Source of the DNA: Pueraria montana var. lobata
Lineage: Eukaryota > Streptophyta > Magnoliopsida > Fabales > Fabaceae
Length of the DNA stretch: 64,000 bases
Assembly (NCBI GenBank): GCA_026413185.1
Contig: CM048647.1
Location: 28,857,619-28,921,618 of the forward strand
Direction: 5' to 3'
Shown: positions 46,509 to 59,016 of the stretch, piece by piece
How positions within the stretch are numbered: the first letter of the stretch is position 1
Layout: every line of letters begins with the position of its first letter
Position numbers and translations under genes: made by a program
The notes under the pieces: model-generated
What the model was told of the DNA's origin: nothing
Seen by the model: only the letters and a program-made list of their open reading frames with translations
Databases searched by the model: none

Positions 46509-47148
46509 CAGGTCATAGGGTTCGTGATTGTGAGTAACCCCTTTACCATAAATGCTCCCTAACAACCCAAATCCTCACCATAATGCAAATTAATGATATA
46601 TCTCGTGTCAAATAAGCAAGACAACTATGATTTATGCATCTCTCACACTAAGCCCCATGATTGGGGATTGAGGTTCCTCTCCTATGGAGAGAAACTTAAC
46701 CCTCCTTGAATTTCTGCCCAAACCTTAAATAGAGGGATAGAGAAGGATATATAAACACTCACCAAGGACCTCTGGACTAAGGGTGATGAGTGGGTTGTTG
46801 TGGGTTGTCCTAGCTTTTCCTCTTTCTTCTTCCTTTCCTTTCCTTTCTCCTTCGTCTCTTTTCTCCTCCTTCTCTCTCTAAAATTAAGTTTACGTCTCAT
46901 TGTGGGAAGGAAGGGTTTTGGTTTAATATATATACATATGGCTAGTATTTAGTCTTATGGTTCCTTACTCTACAAGTTACTCTAATACACACTGTAACAC
47001 CAAAAGACAATTATGAGGATATTACAAAGTAAATAAACATTATCTTATTTTACCATATCATAATTAGTACTATTTGTGGGGATGTTACAGTCTGCATGAT
47101 TTTACCCCTTTTATGTTCTTGAGAATTAGGAGTTTTGGAGATGAATGT

Positions 47149-50100
47149 TGTAACGACCCGTTATCGTCACAAGACAACTTAACTACTATATTTCGAAAGG
47201 ATTTAATTAAAAATTTATTATAAATTATTTATAAAAATACGTGTAAATTTTTCGCGCAACATTACTAATCATTCATAACATTCATCAATAAGAAATATAT
47301 ATTACATACATAACTACATCTGAAAATTATCCATACATAAATACATATATATCAGATGTATAGATACCAAGCCATATGGTCATATACAAACCACATACCA
47401 AAAGTCTGATATATCTTAAAAGGTTCGGAATACGTATGTACCAGTACAAAGGTACCCATCAGTAAGTACATATAGCAAAAGAGAAGAGTTACATATTATT
47501 ACCCATTCCCTACTAGCTGGCCACAGCTACATATTACCCTTAGCTAGAAACTAGGACGATATAAGAAAATATAAGGAATAGATGAAGTAGGTCTCCTGTG
47601 ACTTCAGCCGCGAAGAGCTTGATCCGCCGATGGTTCGCCGTCTGCTCTCGCGAAGAATCGCGATCATCACAGTCAAACACATACAAACAAACAGTGCAAG
47701 GATAAGCTTACAGAACATACATTTCAAATAAAACATTAGATTTATACTAACATATTCACAAAGGTAAATAATAACAATATACAGAAAAATCTATTTCAAT
47801 AGGTCAATCACCAACATATCCTCAAATAATATGTCCTAGTTATGCACTATATGTAGACACGACTCCATGGAGATTTTCACTAGTCGAGCGACCAATACAG
47901 TCAAATCCCTTAACATAGTCCAATTCGACCATTGGGGAAACGCCGATACTGGTCTTGGAAATAAATTAGTGGCTTTGTCAGGATAGGCGTACGTGGGTAG
48001 TGGCTCACCACAACATAAGATCTGCAGAAATCTTGGTCTCAATGTAGAATCGCCCATTCATCCTATCCCCCGGGCCCATGCACACGACCCCACCAATCTT
48101 TCCGACACTAGGTTGAGAGCTACACTCCCACTCTCAACTTACGTGCCAACTCGTATCCACAGTCACAATCCACTGTGGACTCATGCATGTATGCACGTAC
48201 AATCCAATACAACAACATATCCACAGTCATCGTCCACTGTGGTCAACAACAACATATTCACAGTCATCATCCACTATGGTCAACAACATATATCCACAGC
48301 CATCAACCACTGGGGTCAACAACATATATCCACAGTCATCATCCACTGTAGTTCAAAGTTAAAGAAAACATTGAAGTTAACTGGACACTAATCAAAACCT
48401 TAAAATTTTTAACTTTTAAAACTGTCTATAACACTTTAGAGTTTTTTCTAAAATCTCTTAAAAACATTCGAAATAATAGAAATTATAGAAATCATCTTTA
48501 AAACTTTAGAAAGATTTTGAAAGGAAGTTAAAAGATAAAATAACAATATGATCTCCTGGTTTTGAAATCAAAACACCAACACTATATTTTCAAAAGAATA
48601 AAACCATAAGCAAATCAAAGATTTACAAAAAAACAGCAATAATCATTTTAGTGAGCAAAAGACAAAACTATCTTTAATACAAAACAGTCCACTTTTAAAT
48701 TTAGAATCTCAACTCTTCTTAAAAATATTGTAGAAAACTTGATTTCATGCTGTAAATCACTGGAAATATAGTTTTAAAGAATGAAAATAATAATCTCTAA
48801 ATCATCTTGTAGAAAGTGCACCAAAATTTTCTAAAATCTCAAAAACAGATTTTCTTCACTGCAGATGGGTCAGTTTCAAGGAAACTTTTGAAATATAAAT
48901 ATAATGAATTAGAAATCATATCATACACCGTTCAAAATCTTGAAATGTCTATTTTCTAATCATATAACTCGTTTTTGAATACGATTTTTGTAGAAATACA
49001 TAATTGCAAAACAAGATACTATGTTCAATCACGTTTTTCTGACTGAACGTTCAACTTTAGAGAGCCATAACTCCTTTGATTTTCAATATTTTTAGGCGGT
49101 TCTTGTGCCAAAACTATAGCCCCATAAGTCTATTTTTATCTCCAACAAACGAAATCCAATTTCATTCAGCACAGCCAAAGTTATCACAAAAATACTAACA
49201 CATGTTCAGACAACAACGCACCAGACAGCAAACACTTTGTTTTCAGCTATCATATATTTTCATTCAATCGACTTATATCACAAACAAATTATCAAAACAT
49301 TACTTTCAGAAATCAATACACATCACAACATATCCATGCATCAAAGAATATAAAACTGTAAACTTTCCTTACCTCGAAGAGATGCTAAAATAAGAGCTTT
49401 GAATGATGGAGGAGTGAAGAAACTTTTAAGTTTTCTGGAGCACGAATATTAAACCACCACTATGAACCAACAACATATCATAGTATAAAAACTTGGGACT
49501 TAGAAATTTTGAAGGAGAACTTTTAGAGAAATAGAATTACTCAACGGTGAGGGGTGCCAGAAAAAAAATGACGTTAGATAGAGAAAAAAGGGTTTGTAAA
49601 TAACAAGTTTCAGAAATTGAAATTGAAACAGAATCACGAAGAATGAAGAGCTGTTTCACGGTGTTTTTTGAAGAAGCGAGAAAGCCAATTTATAGACTTA
49701 AGTAAATTAGCATAGTCAAAGTTCATAAATGAACAGGAAGTCATTTTTCTTTCATTCACACCCATAAGTACCGTTATTCAAAAGAATTGATTTTCTTTGT
49801 CTTTTGAATCTGCTACAAATCCTGCTGCGTAATAAATTTTTTTCTCCTTCATATTGAATGGTTATGCATGTAGGCCAATTAAAAAGAACCGTTGTTAATG
49901 TTCTTTGAATTAGGCTTTGCGTCTTCCAGTAGGTAAGTTTAATTTTTTTCTTAGTCTTTGAATTTTTCTAACTCTAAAAAAAAATTCTCAAAATCACACT
50001 TTGGAACCATGTTAAAATATTATTATTTTAATCAAGTGTAACAGAATAACATAAAAATTTTATAGGAACCTAATTATAATTATTAGAGACTAATTATAAT

Positions 50101-50579
50101 TAAATCCTTTTAATTTCTTGACTACTTTCTCACTTTCACAGTGTATTCTTACACTATCAGTGTATAATACAGTCCCATTTTCAATCAAATACTCTACTGA
50201 AACTTACACAGAAAATTCACACATACTTATTAATTAAATTTTCTCATGAAATTAAATTTAATTATCTCTTATAATTATTTTCAATCCAAGAGAGAAGGAA
50301 GAAATGAGAAAACGTCAGAAAGAAAGAAGTACAGAGAATATAAAGATTTTGACTTTTGCTATTCGTAAGCATGATTTTCTAACCTCACACCCCCTTTTCT
50401 ATAACAAAAACTTACGTAAAGTTGAAATTGTTATGAAAACTACTAAACACACAATAATCACATAAACAAAGCAATCTATTTTATTTATATAGTTAATTAA
50501 ATAACCTGATTTAAATTTAATTTATCTTACATTTTAAGTAAGTCATTTATCATACATTATGAAAATTCACAGTGTTACA
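47149..50579. mobile_element. Solo LTR (gypsy/chromovirus-like)
   Basis: It begins TGTAACGACCCGTTATCG and ends CACAGTGTTACA, flanked by a perfect 5-bp duplication AATGT (47144-47148 and 50580-50584). At 3431 bp with no internal domain it is a solo LTR. The inverted start, CGGGTCGTTACA, is a common LTR 3' terminus, so the element probably points to the minus strand. It holds the short tandem array at 48160-48355. Confidence 0.88.
48160..48355. repeat. ~35-40-bp tandem repeats inside the LTR
   Basis: Five or so copies of a unit with CCACAGTCATCATCCACTGT followed by GGTCAACAACATATAT. CCACAGT and CACTGTGG make each unit a small inverted repeat. The analogous region of the LTR at 43467 also carries a repeated motif, so such arrays seem to be a feature of these LTRs. 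Confidence 0.8.
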
Positions 50580-50903
50580 AATGTGCAATTATATAATTGT
50601 TGTTTGAATCAAGTTTTCTTGTTTAAAATTTGATTAGGATCAAGTAGGGATTGATCTTAGACCCATTAGTTTGTGAGTTTGAAGTTTAGGTCAATTGGGG
50701 AGCAATGGAAACCCAAATTATGCAAAAAAAAAAAAAAAAGCACATAATTGTGACTCTTTTGTTAGTCATAATTCATTGGGCGAAAACACAATTCGCTAGG
50801 CGAATTTGGGAAGAGGCAAAGGTAAGCCTCTGTAATCCTCCAGGTGAATGGAAATTCGCTCGGTGAATTTGGGGCCTCACTGGGATAATTTAATGAACAA
50901 ATT

Positions 50904-53258
50904 TGTAATACCCCAAAATCCTGATTATTAGAAATAAGTCATAAGACACCCTTATCAAGACTCTACAGTCATATTGTTTGCATTACCTTTATGATTATTC
51001 GTTGTTATTGTTGTTGTTGTTGTGTTGTGTGTTATTGTCAGTATTATTATACCCTAATGTTAAGAATTAATGAGAATAAGATGATAGGACATTAGAGAGT
51101 GCATAAGGTCCAATAAGGGATGAAGCTCACCCAAACCCTTTACCCACAAAAGTGTTCTGAAAAGAGAGAGATAGGTGTTAGGGTTATTAGTTGTTAGAAT
51201 TATAGGAAGAATAATAGAGAAAAAAGAAAGAAGAAATAGGAGAGAGGAAGGAATAAGGAGTTTGGAGACTCAAGCCTGGAGCTTTCCTTTGTGCCTTGTC
51301 CTAGGTGGGTGTTTTCTCATGTCCTCCTTTACCCTTTAACTGTGGTTTTGTATCTTTATGTCCTTTTCCCCCTTTTAGTGCCTAAATTATGGATTTGATG
51401 GATTTTGAGGGGATTTGGTGTGGTTAAAGTTATTATTATTTAAGGACTCCTCTGTGACATTTGGGAACCATGGGAAACTTTCACATTCATAATCTCATGT
51501 ATTGCAAAATTATACAGACTTCACAGTGGGTGTCGGGCGCCCAGTTTGGGCATTGGGTGCTAGGAAGGCAGAGAGTTTCCTAGCTCTTTGATGGTCAAGC
51601 ATTGGGCACTCAATTTTGGGCACTAAGCCTTCAATTTTGGGCATTGAACCCTCAGTCTACTGCATGACTATTACTATATTATTGTTTGAATGCTTCGTCG
51701 TGCCAATATTGTGTGATTATTTAATTATATTGAAAACGTTATGGATGATATTATAAGCACTTATGGATGATATGCCCTATGAATCTTGCTACAAATGTTA
51801 TGATATGGTATGCTTGCATGCTTGTGAGTATGTGATGTGATAATGCCTGGAATTGTATTTAAGTGCAATTGATGAGATGATGAAATGATGTGATTGAAAA
51901 GTAAGTATGCTTGTGTTGAGAAGTTATATTGTTATGACACATAATGCTATGTGTATAAATTATGAATAAAGTGATTCCATGGTACGTGTGCGAGGTTTTG
52001 GAAATTATGAGGACCTAGCCTATGAGAGGTAGGATTCTCCATGTGAAAAGTTAAGTGCAATCATGTGCATCCTTGTGAATCATACATCATGACATGAGAT
52101 ATATGTGTTTCTGAAAGTATGTTTTATGAACCTAACCGTGGAGGCCATGAATGAGTTCGTTGAGCTTTGGCCTTGGGGGTGTTATTTGGTGTGAAGTCTT
52201 TGTGTAACTCATGTTGATCCTGTAGGTATAAGTATCCTTGCAAAGCTAGGTAACCTTGACGTGCTGTCAAGGGTGTCATCTTAGTTGGGAGTGTTAGTGT
52301 CAAATAGCCAGAATGGATTCGTTGACTCTATGTACTCCTAGGCTACTTTCACAAGTTTTGAATGGTACCAAATGCATATGATAATAGAAAAAGGAAAGAC
52401 TTCAGATTGCATACGTGCATTATTGTGAGTGTGTTCCATGTGTGCACTGTGATGTACTTGTGTGAAGTGCAAATGATTCTATCCAAGGTTACGATACATT
52501 ATGTATATGTAATCATTGTCATTGTGACTAGTAATGTGATTTGATGTGATAGCAAGGTTAAGGTCCTAGAGAGAGTTATATCTAGAATAACATGTGAGTT
52601 CTACTCACAGCAAGTATAGGTGTGAGAATGTATATTATTAATTAAGAGTAGAATTATGCAAAGTGAACGTTATGAAGTAGAGTCTGTGTATGGAATGTTG
52701 TGCCAATGTGAGAGAGTTATGAAGGTAAGCTTACTAGTCAAGGAAGAAATCCTAAGGTAATAATGTGTAAACCAGTGCATTAGCGTGAGAATAAGAGAGG
52801 AGTCGAAGGAAAGTGTTAATAACCGAAAGGTAGATTCGACAATAGAAATGGATGAGTTGATAAAGATCCAGTGAGGAAAGCCATGAGAGATAAATGAATG
52901 GATTGTTCTAGTAGAAGAATCTAAATCACCCATAGAGTCCTTAGAGCGCTCACTGAGACATTATGTCTCATTGCTTTAAGTTATTTATTTTTTAGGAAAT
53001 AGGTGATGGCACATGTGTTGATGGAGCTTAGAGTCTTATTTTAGAAGATGCAGTTTAGTTGTAATTTATATTTCCATGTATTCCTTTTATATGCTGTATG
53101 ATAACCACGATATAATGGCTGAATTGTATTTAACGATATATGAATTGAGTTGTATCTTGTTTATTTATTTGTTTCCACATAATACCATTGTTGTTTTAAA
53201 CTTTTTATGTATTTAAAAACCAAAGCATAGTTACGTTAATACCCTTTGGGGTGTTATA
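50904..53258 (+). mobile_element. Solo LTR (gypsy-like), plus orientation
   Basis: It begins TGTAATACCCCAAAATCC and ends TTTGGGGTGTTATA. The flanks AAATT (50899-50903) and GAATT (53259-53263) match at four of five bases, an older duplication than in the neighbouring LTRs. CTCACTGAGACATTATGTCT followed by TTATTTATTTTTTAGGAAAT near the 3' end resembles the R/U5 region of plant chromovirus LTRs, supporting the plus orientation. Its 2355 bp hold no genes. Confidence 0.75.
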
Positions 53259-53263
53259 GAATT

Positions 53264-54043
53264 AGACTTAAGTGTCTTCATATATAAAAAATTTAGCGCT
53301 AGATGTTAGCTAACCAATGACTTTGTAATAACTTGAAAATATATGTAACATATAGAAACATGGATTAAAAAATGTTTAAGAAGGTTATTTTATTTATAAT
53401 AAAAATATAAGTGAAAATATTAAATATATGTGTTACAAACTTTTAATTTTAAAAATAAGAAATGTATTTTAATTAATAAATCTTAAAATCATATTTATTA
53501 AAATAATGTATGGTACGTTGAAATATCTTATGACATATATGTCACAAAAATGAAAAAAAAGGAAAAATACATAACTAGGTACACGTGAATAAGAATTTAT
53601 ATAAAAGTAATTTCATTTTTTATAATGAAAATTGATTTCTTTTCGGTTTTTTTTTACAATTAGAATTAAAATTAAAATTTATAATATAAAATTTGATCTG
53701 TATTTAATTCTTTTTAAATGACAAGAACAACAATCTGATTCAGATACTATTACTTATTCGTAACCGAAAAGATAGTTTTATTTTTCATTTTCTTAATATC
53801 ATCTCACATTTGTATTATATCATTTGTAAATTAAGGTTATGAACTCATTGTGTGGTACGTATCGGGTAAGGCAAAAAAAGGTTAATTTTCAATAGATTAA
53901 TTTTATTGTTGTATAAATTTTGTTCATGTGGAATGGAACAATAACCTAAACCAGAGAATGCAGCGGAAGAAGAGAGGGTCCCAGATTCCCAACGAGAAAC
54001 AAGCAAGAACTGATCCCCGGAAGGTATGATTGATGAGGATATA
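53264..54043. other. Intergenic, no gene seen
   Basis: AT-rich, with no element boundaries recognised. Confidence 0.45.
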
Positions 54044-54235
54044 TGTTTGAGATCCCACATCGTCTAATAAATTCTTTTGTAGGGTTGAATTACGTCGAAA
54101 CTTATATTCTAGCGAGTGTTGTTGGATGTCTAATTCTCGGCGTGAGGGTCCTTGGCGTGAGAGAGGTGTGTGTTAAAGATTTCACATCGTCTAGTATTAT
54201 GGCTATTCGGTTTTGTAGGATTGAGTTAGACAAAA
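54044..54235 (+). mobile_element. Degraded TRIM copy
   Basis: TGTTTGAGATCCCACATCGT opens a shortened terminal repeat ending with 'ttttgtagggttgaatta'. An internal part with CGGCGTGAGGGTCC follows, then a second repeat start (TGTGTTAAAGATTTCACATC) with 'ttttgtaggattgagttagac'. This is the layout of the TRIM at 1809 on the opposite strand, with deletions in both repeats. Confidence 0.6.
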
Positions 54236-55282
54236 ATAAATAGTATTAATTACATTCACCTTCAATGGAGAAAATTGAGGTATATATCAACACTCTCAAT
54301 CACGTTCCACTCAGACTTGACCTCTATCTTTCGATCCCACTTCGTAACGTGACATCATTGATATTGTTTGAGGGAAATTTAATGGATGATAGAGGGTATT
54401 ATAATGAAACCTGAGACACAAAAGTTTGGTATGGAAAGTGATATGAGAAAGGGAAATTCAGAGGAATCATGTTCATACCTTAAATGATATGGAGAAAAGA
54501 AGACACTGGCAAAACGACAGTTGATGATAGTTGTTGCAATTGTCTTGATCTAGATGCCATTCATTGGCTTGAACGTGGCCGAATTAAATAGCTCACACGT
54601 CACGGACAATGAATAAAACTCTGTTAGGTATGTGAGCATTCTTGTTTATTTGTTTATTTTGGAAGGACACTTTTTTAAAGTATGAGATTATTCCTGGGTA
54701 GGAATAACAAGGCTATTTGTCTCACTTTTTTCCCCCACTTTTCTAAATTATGGAATGGAAAATGCTAAAAGTTACGAAAAGATTTTCGTCAAATGCACAC
54801 GAACCGTGTATTCTGTGAAATCTTATTTTTTATTTTCTTAATTATTCAATTAATATTTATTTTAGAAAAAAGCTCAGCCGTTCACTATTACTTTCCTGCT
54901 ATTCGTGCATAGGCCGGTTCGTGCTAAATAGCAGCACTCGGAATGGAATTATAAATGATCATTAACTATTATACAGGTTAAAGATGGTTCACCTCTTGAG
55001 TTACTTTTTGTACCTTTTCTTAGAGATCTGGGATAATTATGAATAAATTAATTAAAATTTATTTAAATATAAAAATATTTTTTGTAACTATTTTGTCTAT
55101 ATTCAATAATGTGTTGTCATATTATTTAATAAATTTGACATCACATATAGTTGATAAAATGATCACACTTATTAGATAAGTTGGCAAAGTATAAAATTGG
55201 ATGATTAATCGTATAAAAAAATTGCATTACGATTTCATCGAATCATTAAATATATCTCAAGTATGAAAAATTAATAAACTTT
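54236..55282. other. Intergenic, no gene seen
   Basis: AT-rich, with nothing further recognised. Confidence 0.45.
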
Positions 55283-55283
55283 T

Positions 55284-55345
<62 letters not shown>

Positions 55346-55353
55346 TGATAATG

Positions 55354-55392
<39 letters not shown>
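55283..55392 (+). repeat. (AAT)n microsatellite
   Basis: A run of AAT units about 110 bases long, broken once by ATGATGATA. Confidence 0.95.
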
Positions 55393-55534
55393 TATTAGAA
55401 TACTAAACATAGATGTTTGAAAATTTTAGTTTTAAAAAATCTTAAAAGTTAGTTTAACTGCTAAAATGATGTAAATATTTTATTATACTTATTTTTAATT
55501 TATATTTTGAATATTAATTAAAATAATTAAAAAA

Positions 55535-55650
55535 AATCTTTAAATATCTATTTTTTATTTGTAAAAATTGAACTTGAGTACTAAGAGATTTATAATAACT
55601 CACATATATATACTGCTCAATTAATTGAACTGAATTAGACCCTTTGGTCT
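55535..55650 (-). mobile_element. tRNA-derived SINE, worn copy
   Basis: On the minus strand it contains GTCTAATTCAGTTCAATTAA, TTGAGCAGT, GAGTTATTATAAATCTCTTA and a tail of A/T-rich AAAAAATAG. The order of parts matches the SINE at 22360, with substitutions in both promoter boxes. Confidence 0.6.
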
Positions 55651-55789
55651 TTAAATCTTCTTTGATAAGCTAATTAATTAAAGACTGAAAATATTAATTT
55701 GATTTGATATAAAAACTCATAAAATATATATTACAAAATGAAAAATACATGTGAATACATAAGAACGAAAGTGATTACATAAAATTGAG

Positions 55790-55792
<3 letters not shown>

Positions 55793-55850
<58 letters not shown>
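55793..55850 (+). repeat. (AT)n microsatellite
   Basis: An uninterrupted AT run of nearly 60 bases. Confidence 0.95.
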
Positions 55851-55853
<3 letters not shown>

Positions 55854-56741
55854 TCCTTTCCTGGTTAGCAAGTATTGAGTTAGGGATGATTTCATCCCTT
55901 GGGGAATTTTGGTCAAACGTGGACTTATGGAGTTGAGATATCATCTCCTTCGATCCATGTCAAGTTTATGGGGTTATTAATAAAGGAAGAAAAGGTGCAG
56001 AAAGCTAGAGAAATAAAAATACTAATATGTCATATACCTTAGTTTTTATTTTAATTTTGAAATGTAAATGGATAAACTGAAATGATTAGTCGAATTCTAT
56101 AATAATCATTAGAATTAAATATAGTTTTAGTCCTTCAAATATTGACATACTTATATTAATTTTAGTCTTCTAAAAATAATTGTATTGCATTTGATTTTTG
56201 AAATTTTCATTCCAAGAGGTATCTTTGCAACATTTGGAGGAGTTACCAAAGATTAAAGATGACTTGGCAAAATTGAAAGCTAAGAAGACAGTAGGCCAGT
56301 AAGGCAAATGCTAATTTCTTATTTTGGGACTGAAAGAACCAAACATATGACGGTACAAGTTTCATAACTGCCGAATTCGAATGTTAGTGTTGTAATGCCT
56401 AGTTTCTTCGTCCAAAGACGACCATATTGGCTATTTCAACTCGCTAGGCCTTAGAGATTTTAGTTGAAAATATTTTGCTTCTTGATATATATATACTTTG
56501 GTCTTTAATGTACTGATGTTTTTTTTTTTTCTTCCGTGGACATAATGTACTGATGTTTTTATTTTGCTAATAAATGACAATTACTTTACCTTATCTCTCA
56601 CTTTCTCAATTTACTTGATTTCGGATCAAAATTACAATTAATAATCAACAAATTCAAGACAACGTAAATCAATTGATTCGTGCTTGAGATAATCAAATCC
56701 TAATCATTTAGTAATGACCTATGTGTTGCATACTCTGTTTC
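55851..56741. other. Intergenic, no gene seen
   Basis: A short coding-like phrase may be hidden near 56215-56300 (plus: HLEELPKIKDDLAKLKAKK), but it has no start or continuation and I do not call it. Confidence 0.4.
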
Positions 56742-56798
56742 TTCTTCTTCTTCTTCTTCTTCTTCTTCTTCTTCTTCTTCTTCTTCTTCTTCTTCTTT
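56740..56798 (+). repeat. (CTT)n microsatellite
   Basis: A run of about 19 CTT units. Confidence 0.95.
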
Positions 56799-57324
56799 TC
56801 CTTAATTTATCTGTAAAACTAAATAAATATCTTGTTATTTTATTTTATTTTGGGCTTGCCAATATTGTAGTTAATAGTTTTAGTGATATTATTGCAAGTG
56901 TATTTTAATTAAATACAAATAATCAAAATGAATAATATTGATTGAGTTTGGGGAATATATCATGGATTTAGATAAATTAAAAATGTGTAGGAATTTAAAA
57001 GGAAATTAATAATCTCGAACATTAAAAATGTTGTTTAATTAAAAAAATTCATTTTATTATGACGTGCATTAAAATAGAATTGTGAGTGATTAATTAAATT
57101 AATTATACCAATTGGTAAGTAGTTTAAATAAGTTGGACTTGTACAGTGTAGTAAACTTTGTTGTGAATCAGAATGGGACATTATTTTTTTTTTCTCTTTA
57201 GCCCATTTTCATACTCAAATTTTTGTTTTGGCAATTGTTATTTTTACCTCTCTTAATTATTAAACATACCACTCTTTTGTATTACCCAAAATACCCTTTT
57301 ATCTCTCTAAACATTAATATTTTT

Positions 57325-57405
57325 TTAATTCATAAGAATTGAACCAAGTACTCATTTATAACAACTTACACACATTGTTCAACCAACTGAACTAGATTTA
57401 GTCTC
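57325..57405 (-). mobile_element. tRNA-derived SINE
   Basis: The minus strand reads ATCTAGTTCAGTTGGTTGAA in the A-box region, TAAGTTGTTATAAATGAGTA and CTTGGTTCAATTCTTATG in the B-box region, then an A-rich tail. It is of the same family as the copies at 22360 and 41541. Confidence 0.65.
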
Positions 57406-57689
57406 TAAAAATTAAAATTTGAAATTTAAACATAATTATCACAGAAATATTATATATTTTTTAATAGATTGAAAACATAATAAATTATATTGCAGAAATT
57501 GATTTCCAGAACACATCATGTTCTAGAAACTAATTTTCTGAAACACTGTTTTCTTCCCTAAACAAATGTTTTAAAACTCGGATCGAAGATCGACTTAGTC
57601 AAGGCACTCGGCTAAATCATTGGGTCAATGGTCGAACAAATGGGTCACTAATTGAACCTCATGAGTGGGTTTATATTCTTTAATAAAAT

Positions 57690-58659
57690 CTTTTCGCAAG
57701 ATCAAATACTTTTGAATCCGTAGGAAGATGAGAGTGTATGTTTAACTTGTATCTACAATCTCTTATTTCCAAAATCAGTTTTAACAAAAAGATCAAAACA
57801 CAATACAAGATGTTTAAAGATCAAGATATTAAAAGATAAGGAAAAACAGAGAATGTCACAAGAATTTATATTGGTTCAATTTCAACCTGAAATCTACATC
57901 CAGTGTTATCCAAAGCAACCTTAGCTTGGACCTTTTCCACTATACAAAATTTGTATACACACAAACTCACATGCACATGCACCACATATGCAAAACCTTC
58001 TTGAAAACCTATCAAGAAACTCTAACTATGTAGAAAACCTATCTACATGTAATGCAACTGGGTAATCTACCAAAAAAAAAGAATTACAAAGCAAAGTTAA
58101 AGGAACGAATTCACCTGTGCAGTGAGGATATCCAACTTGATGCACTTCCTAACTTGCTTTCAACTTCCCTTCATGTAGCATGATCAAGATCCATTGATTT
58201 CTTGAAGATAAGAAAAGTGTAGTTCAATGAATCTCAAAGATTATGACACTCAGTTTCTTAGCTCTCTCAAATGAAAATTATTAAGTGATTTGAGAAAAAT
58301 GAGTGTCACACTTGAGAGCTTTCGAATTTTTTTTTCTATAGACTTCAAAAGAAAGATAATTGATTATTATTAGGAATAATTGATTATTTTGTTCTTATCA
58401 TCATCTGGAAACACTGAAGAACGAAATAGTCGATTATTTCATCAAATAATCGATTAACTGCAAAATGCTCACTTTTGCTTCAGGGTCAAATAATCGATTA
58501 TTTCAAGTGGATAATCGATTATCTACGAACCTTAGATAAATCTTATAAAATGGAGCCTCGAGATAATCGATTAAAATGTTCTCATAATCAATTATTTTGT
58601 TCTTCGATTGAAATCTTATCATTTTCAAAAAGATTTCCGCCCATATTCAATCCTTAACA
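57690..58659 (-). mobile_element. Copia-type LTR fragment with repeated TAATCGATTA motifs
   Basis: On the minus strand it starts TGTTAAGGATTGAATATGG at 58659. Between 58375 and 58610 the palindrome AATAATCGATTATT or close variants occur about seven times. Further on come 'ctacatccagtgttatcc' and 'aaacctatctac' phrases typical of legume copia LTRs. The 57690 limit is approximate and no second LTR or coding region is present. Confidence 0.5.
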
Positions 58660-59016
58660 AAAAGATATAAAGAATCAACGATCTATCAATGCAAACATAA
58701 GAGAACAAAAGTATAACTAGCCTATATGCATGATAAACACACATTCACACATTAAAAGCTACAACATACATCCTATTAAACTAGTGTTCTCATTATATAT
58801 AGAGCATACAAGAACTTATTACAAATACAACATCATCCAAACTACTAAGCTACACAAATACATCAGCACTGGGATGGACTTGTGGTCTTCATTCATTAAT
58901 AGAGAAACTAGTTGGCTACCTTTAGTAGGGTCTTTCCTCCTAATAACAATTTTTTCATTCACCTTTAGTGGGTCTATTGGTTGAGTTGCTTGTTATAAGT
59001 CAAACATTGTGGGTTC
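58660..59016. other. Intergenic, no gene seen
   Basis: A short stretch between the LTR fragment and the TRIM array, with no recognised feature. Confidence 0.4.

Larger units (their letters stand above)
42355..47089. mobile_element. Solo LTR (gypsy-like), split by a nested LTR
   Basis: It begins TGTAACACCCTAGCGGG and ends GGGGATGTTACA, flanked by a perfect 5-bp duplication GTCTG (42350-42354 and 47090-47094). Removing the nested LTR at 43467-46508 with one copy of its duplication leaves about 1.69 kb. No gag-pol sequence is present, so this is a solo LTR left by recombination. The GGGTGTTACA-like terminus suggests the minus orientation. Open frames inside it (for example 46682-46900) are not genes. 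Confidence 0.85.

Noticed and set aside
47993..48391. 132-residue open frame
   Set aside because: It lies inside the LTR at 47149-50579 and is largely the translation of its tandem repeat.
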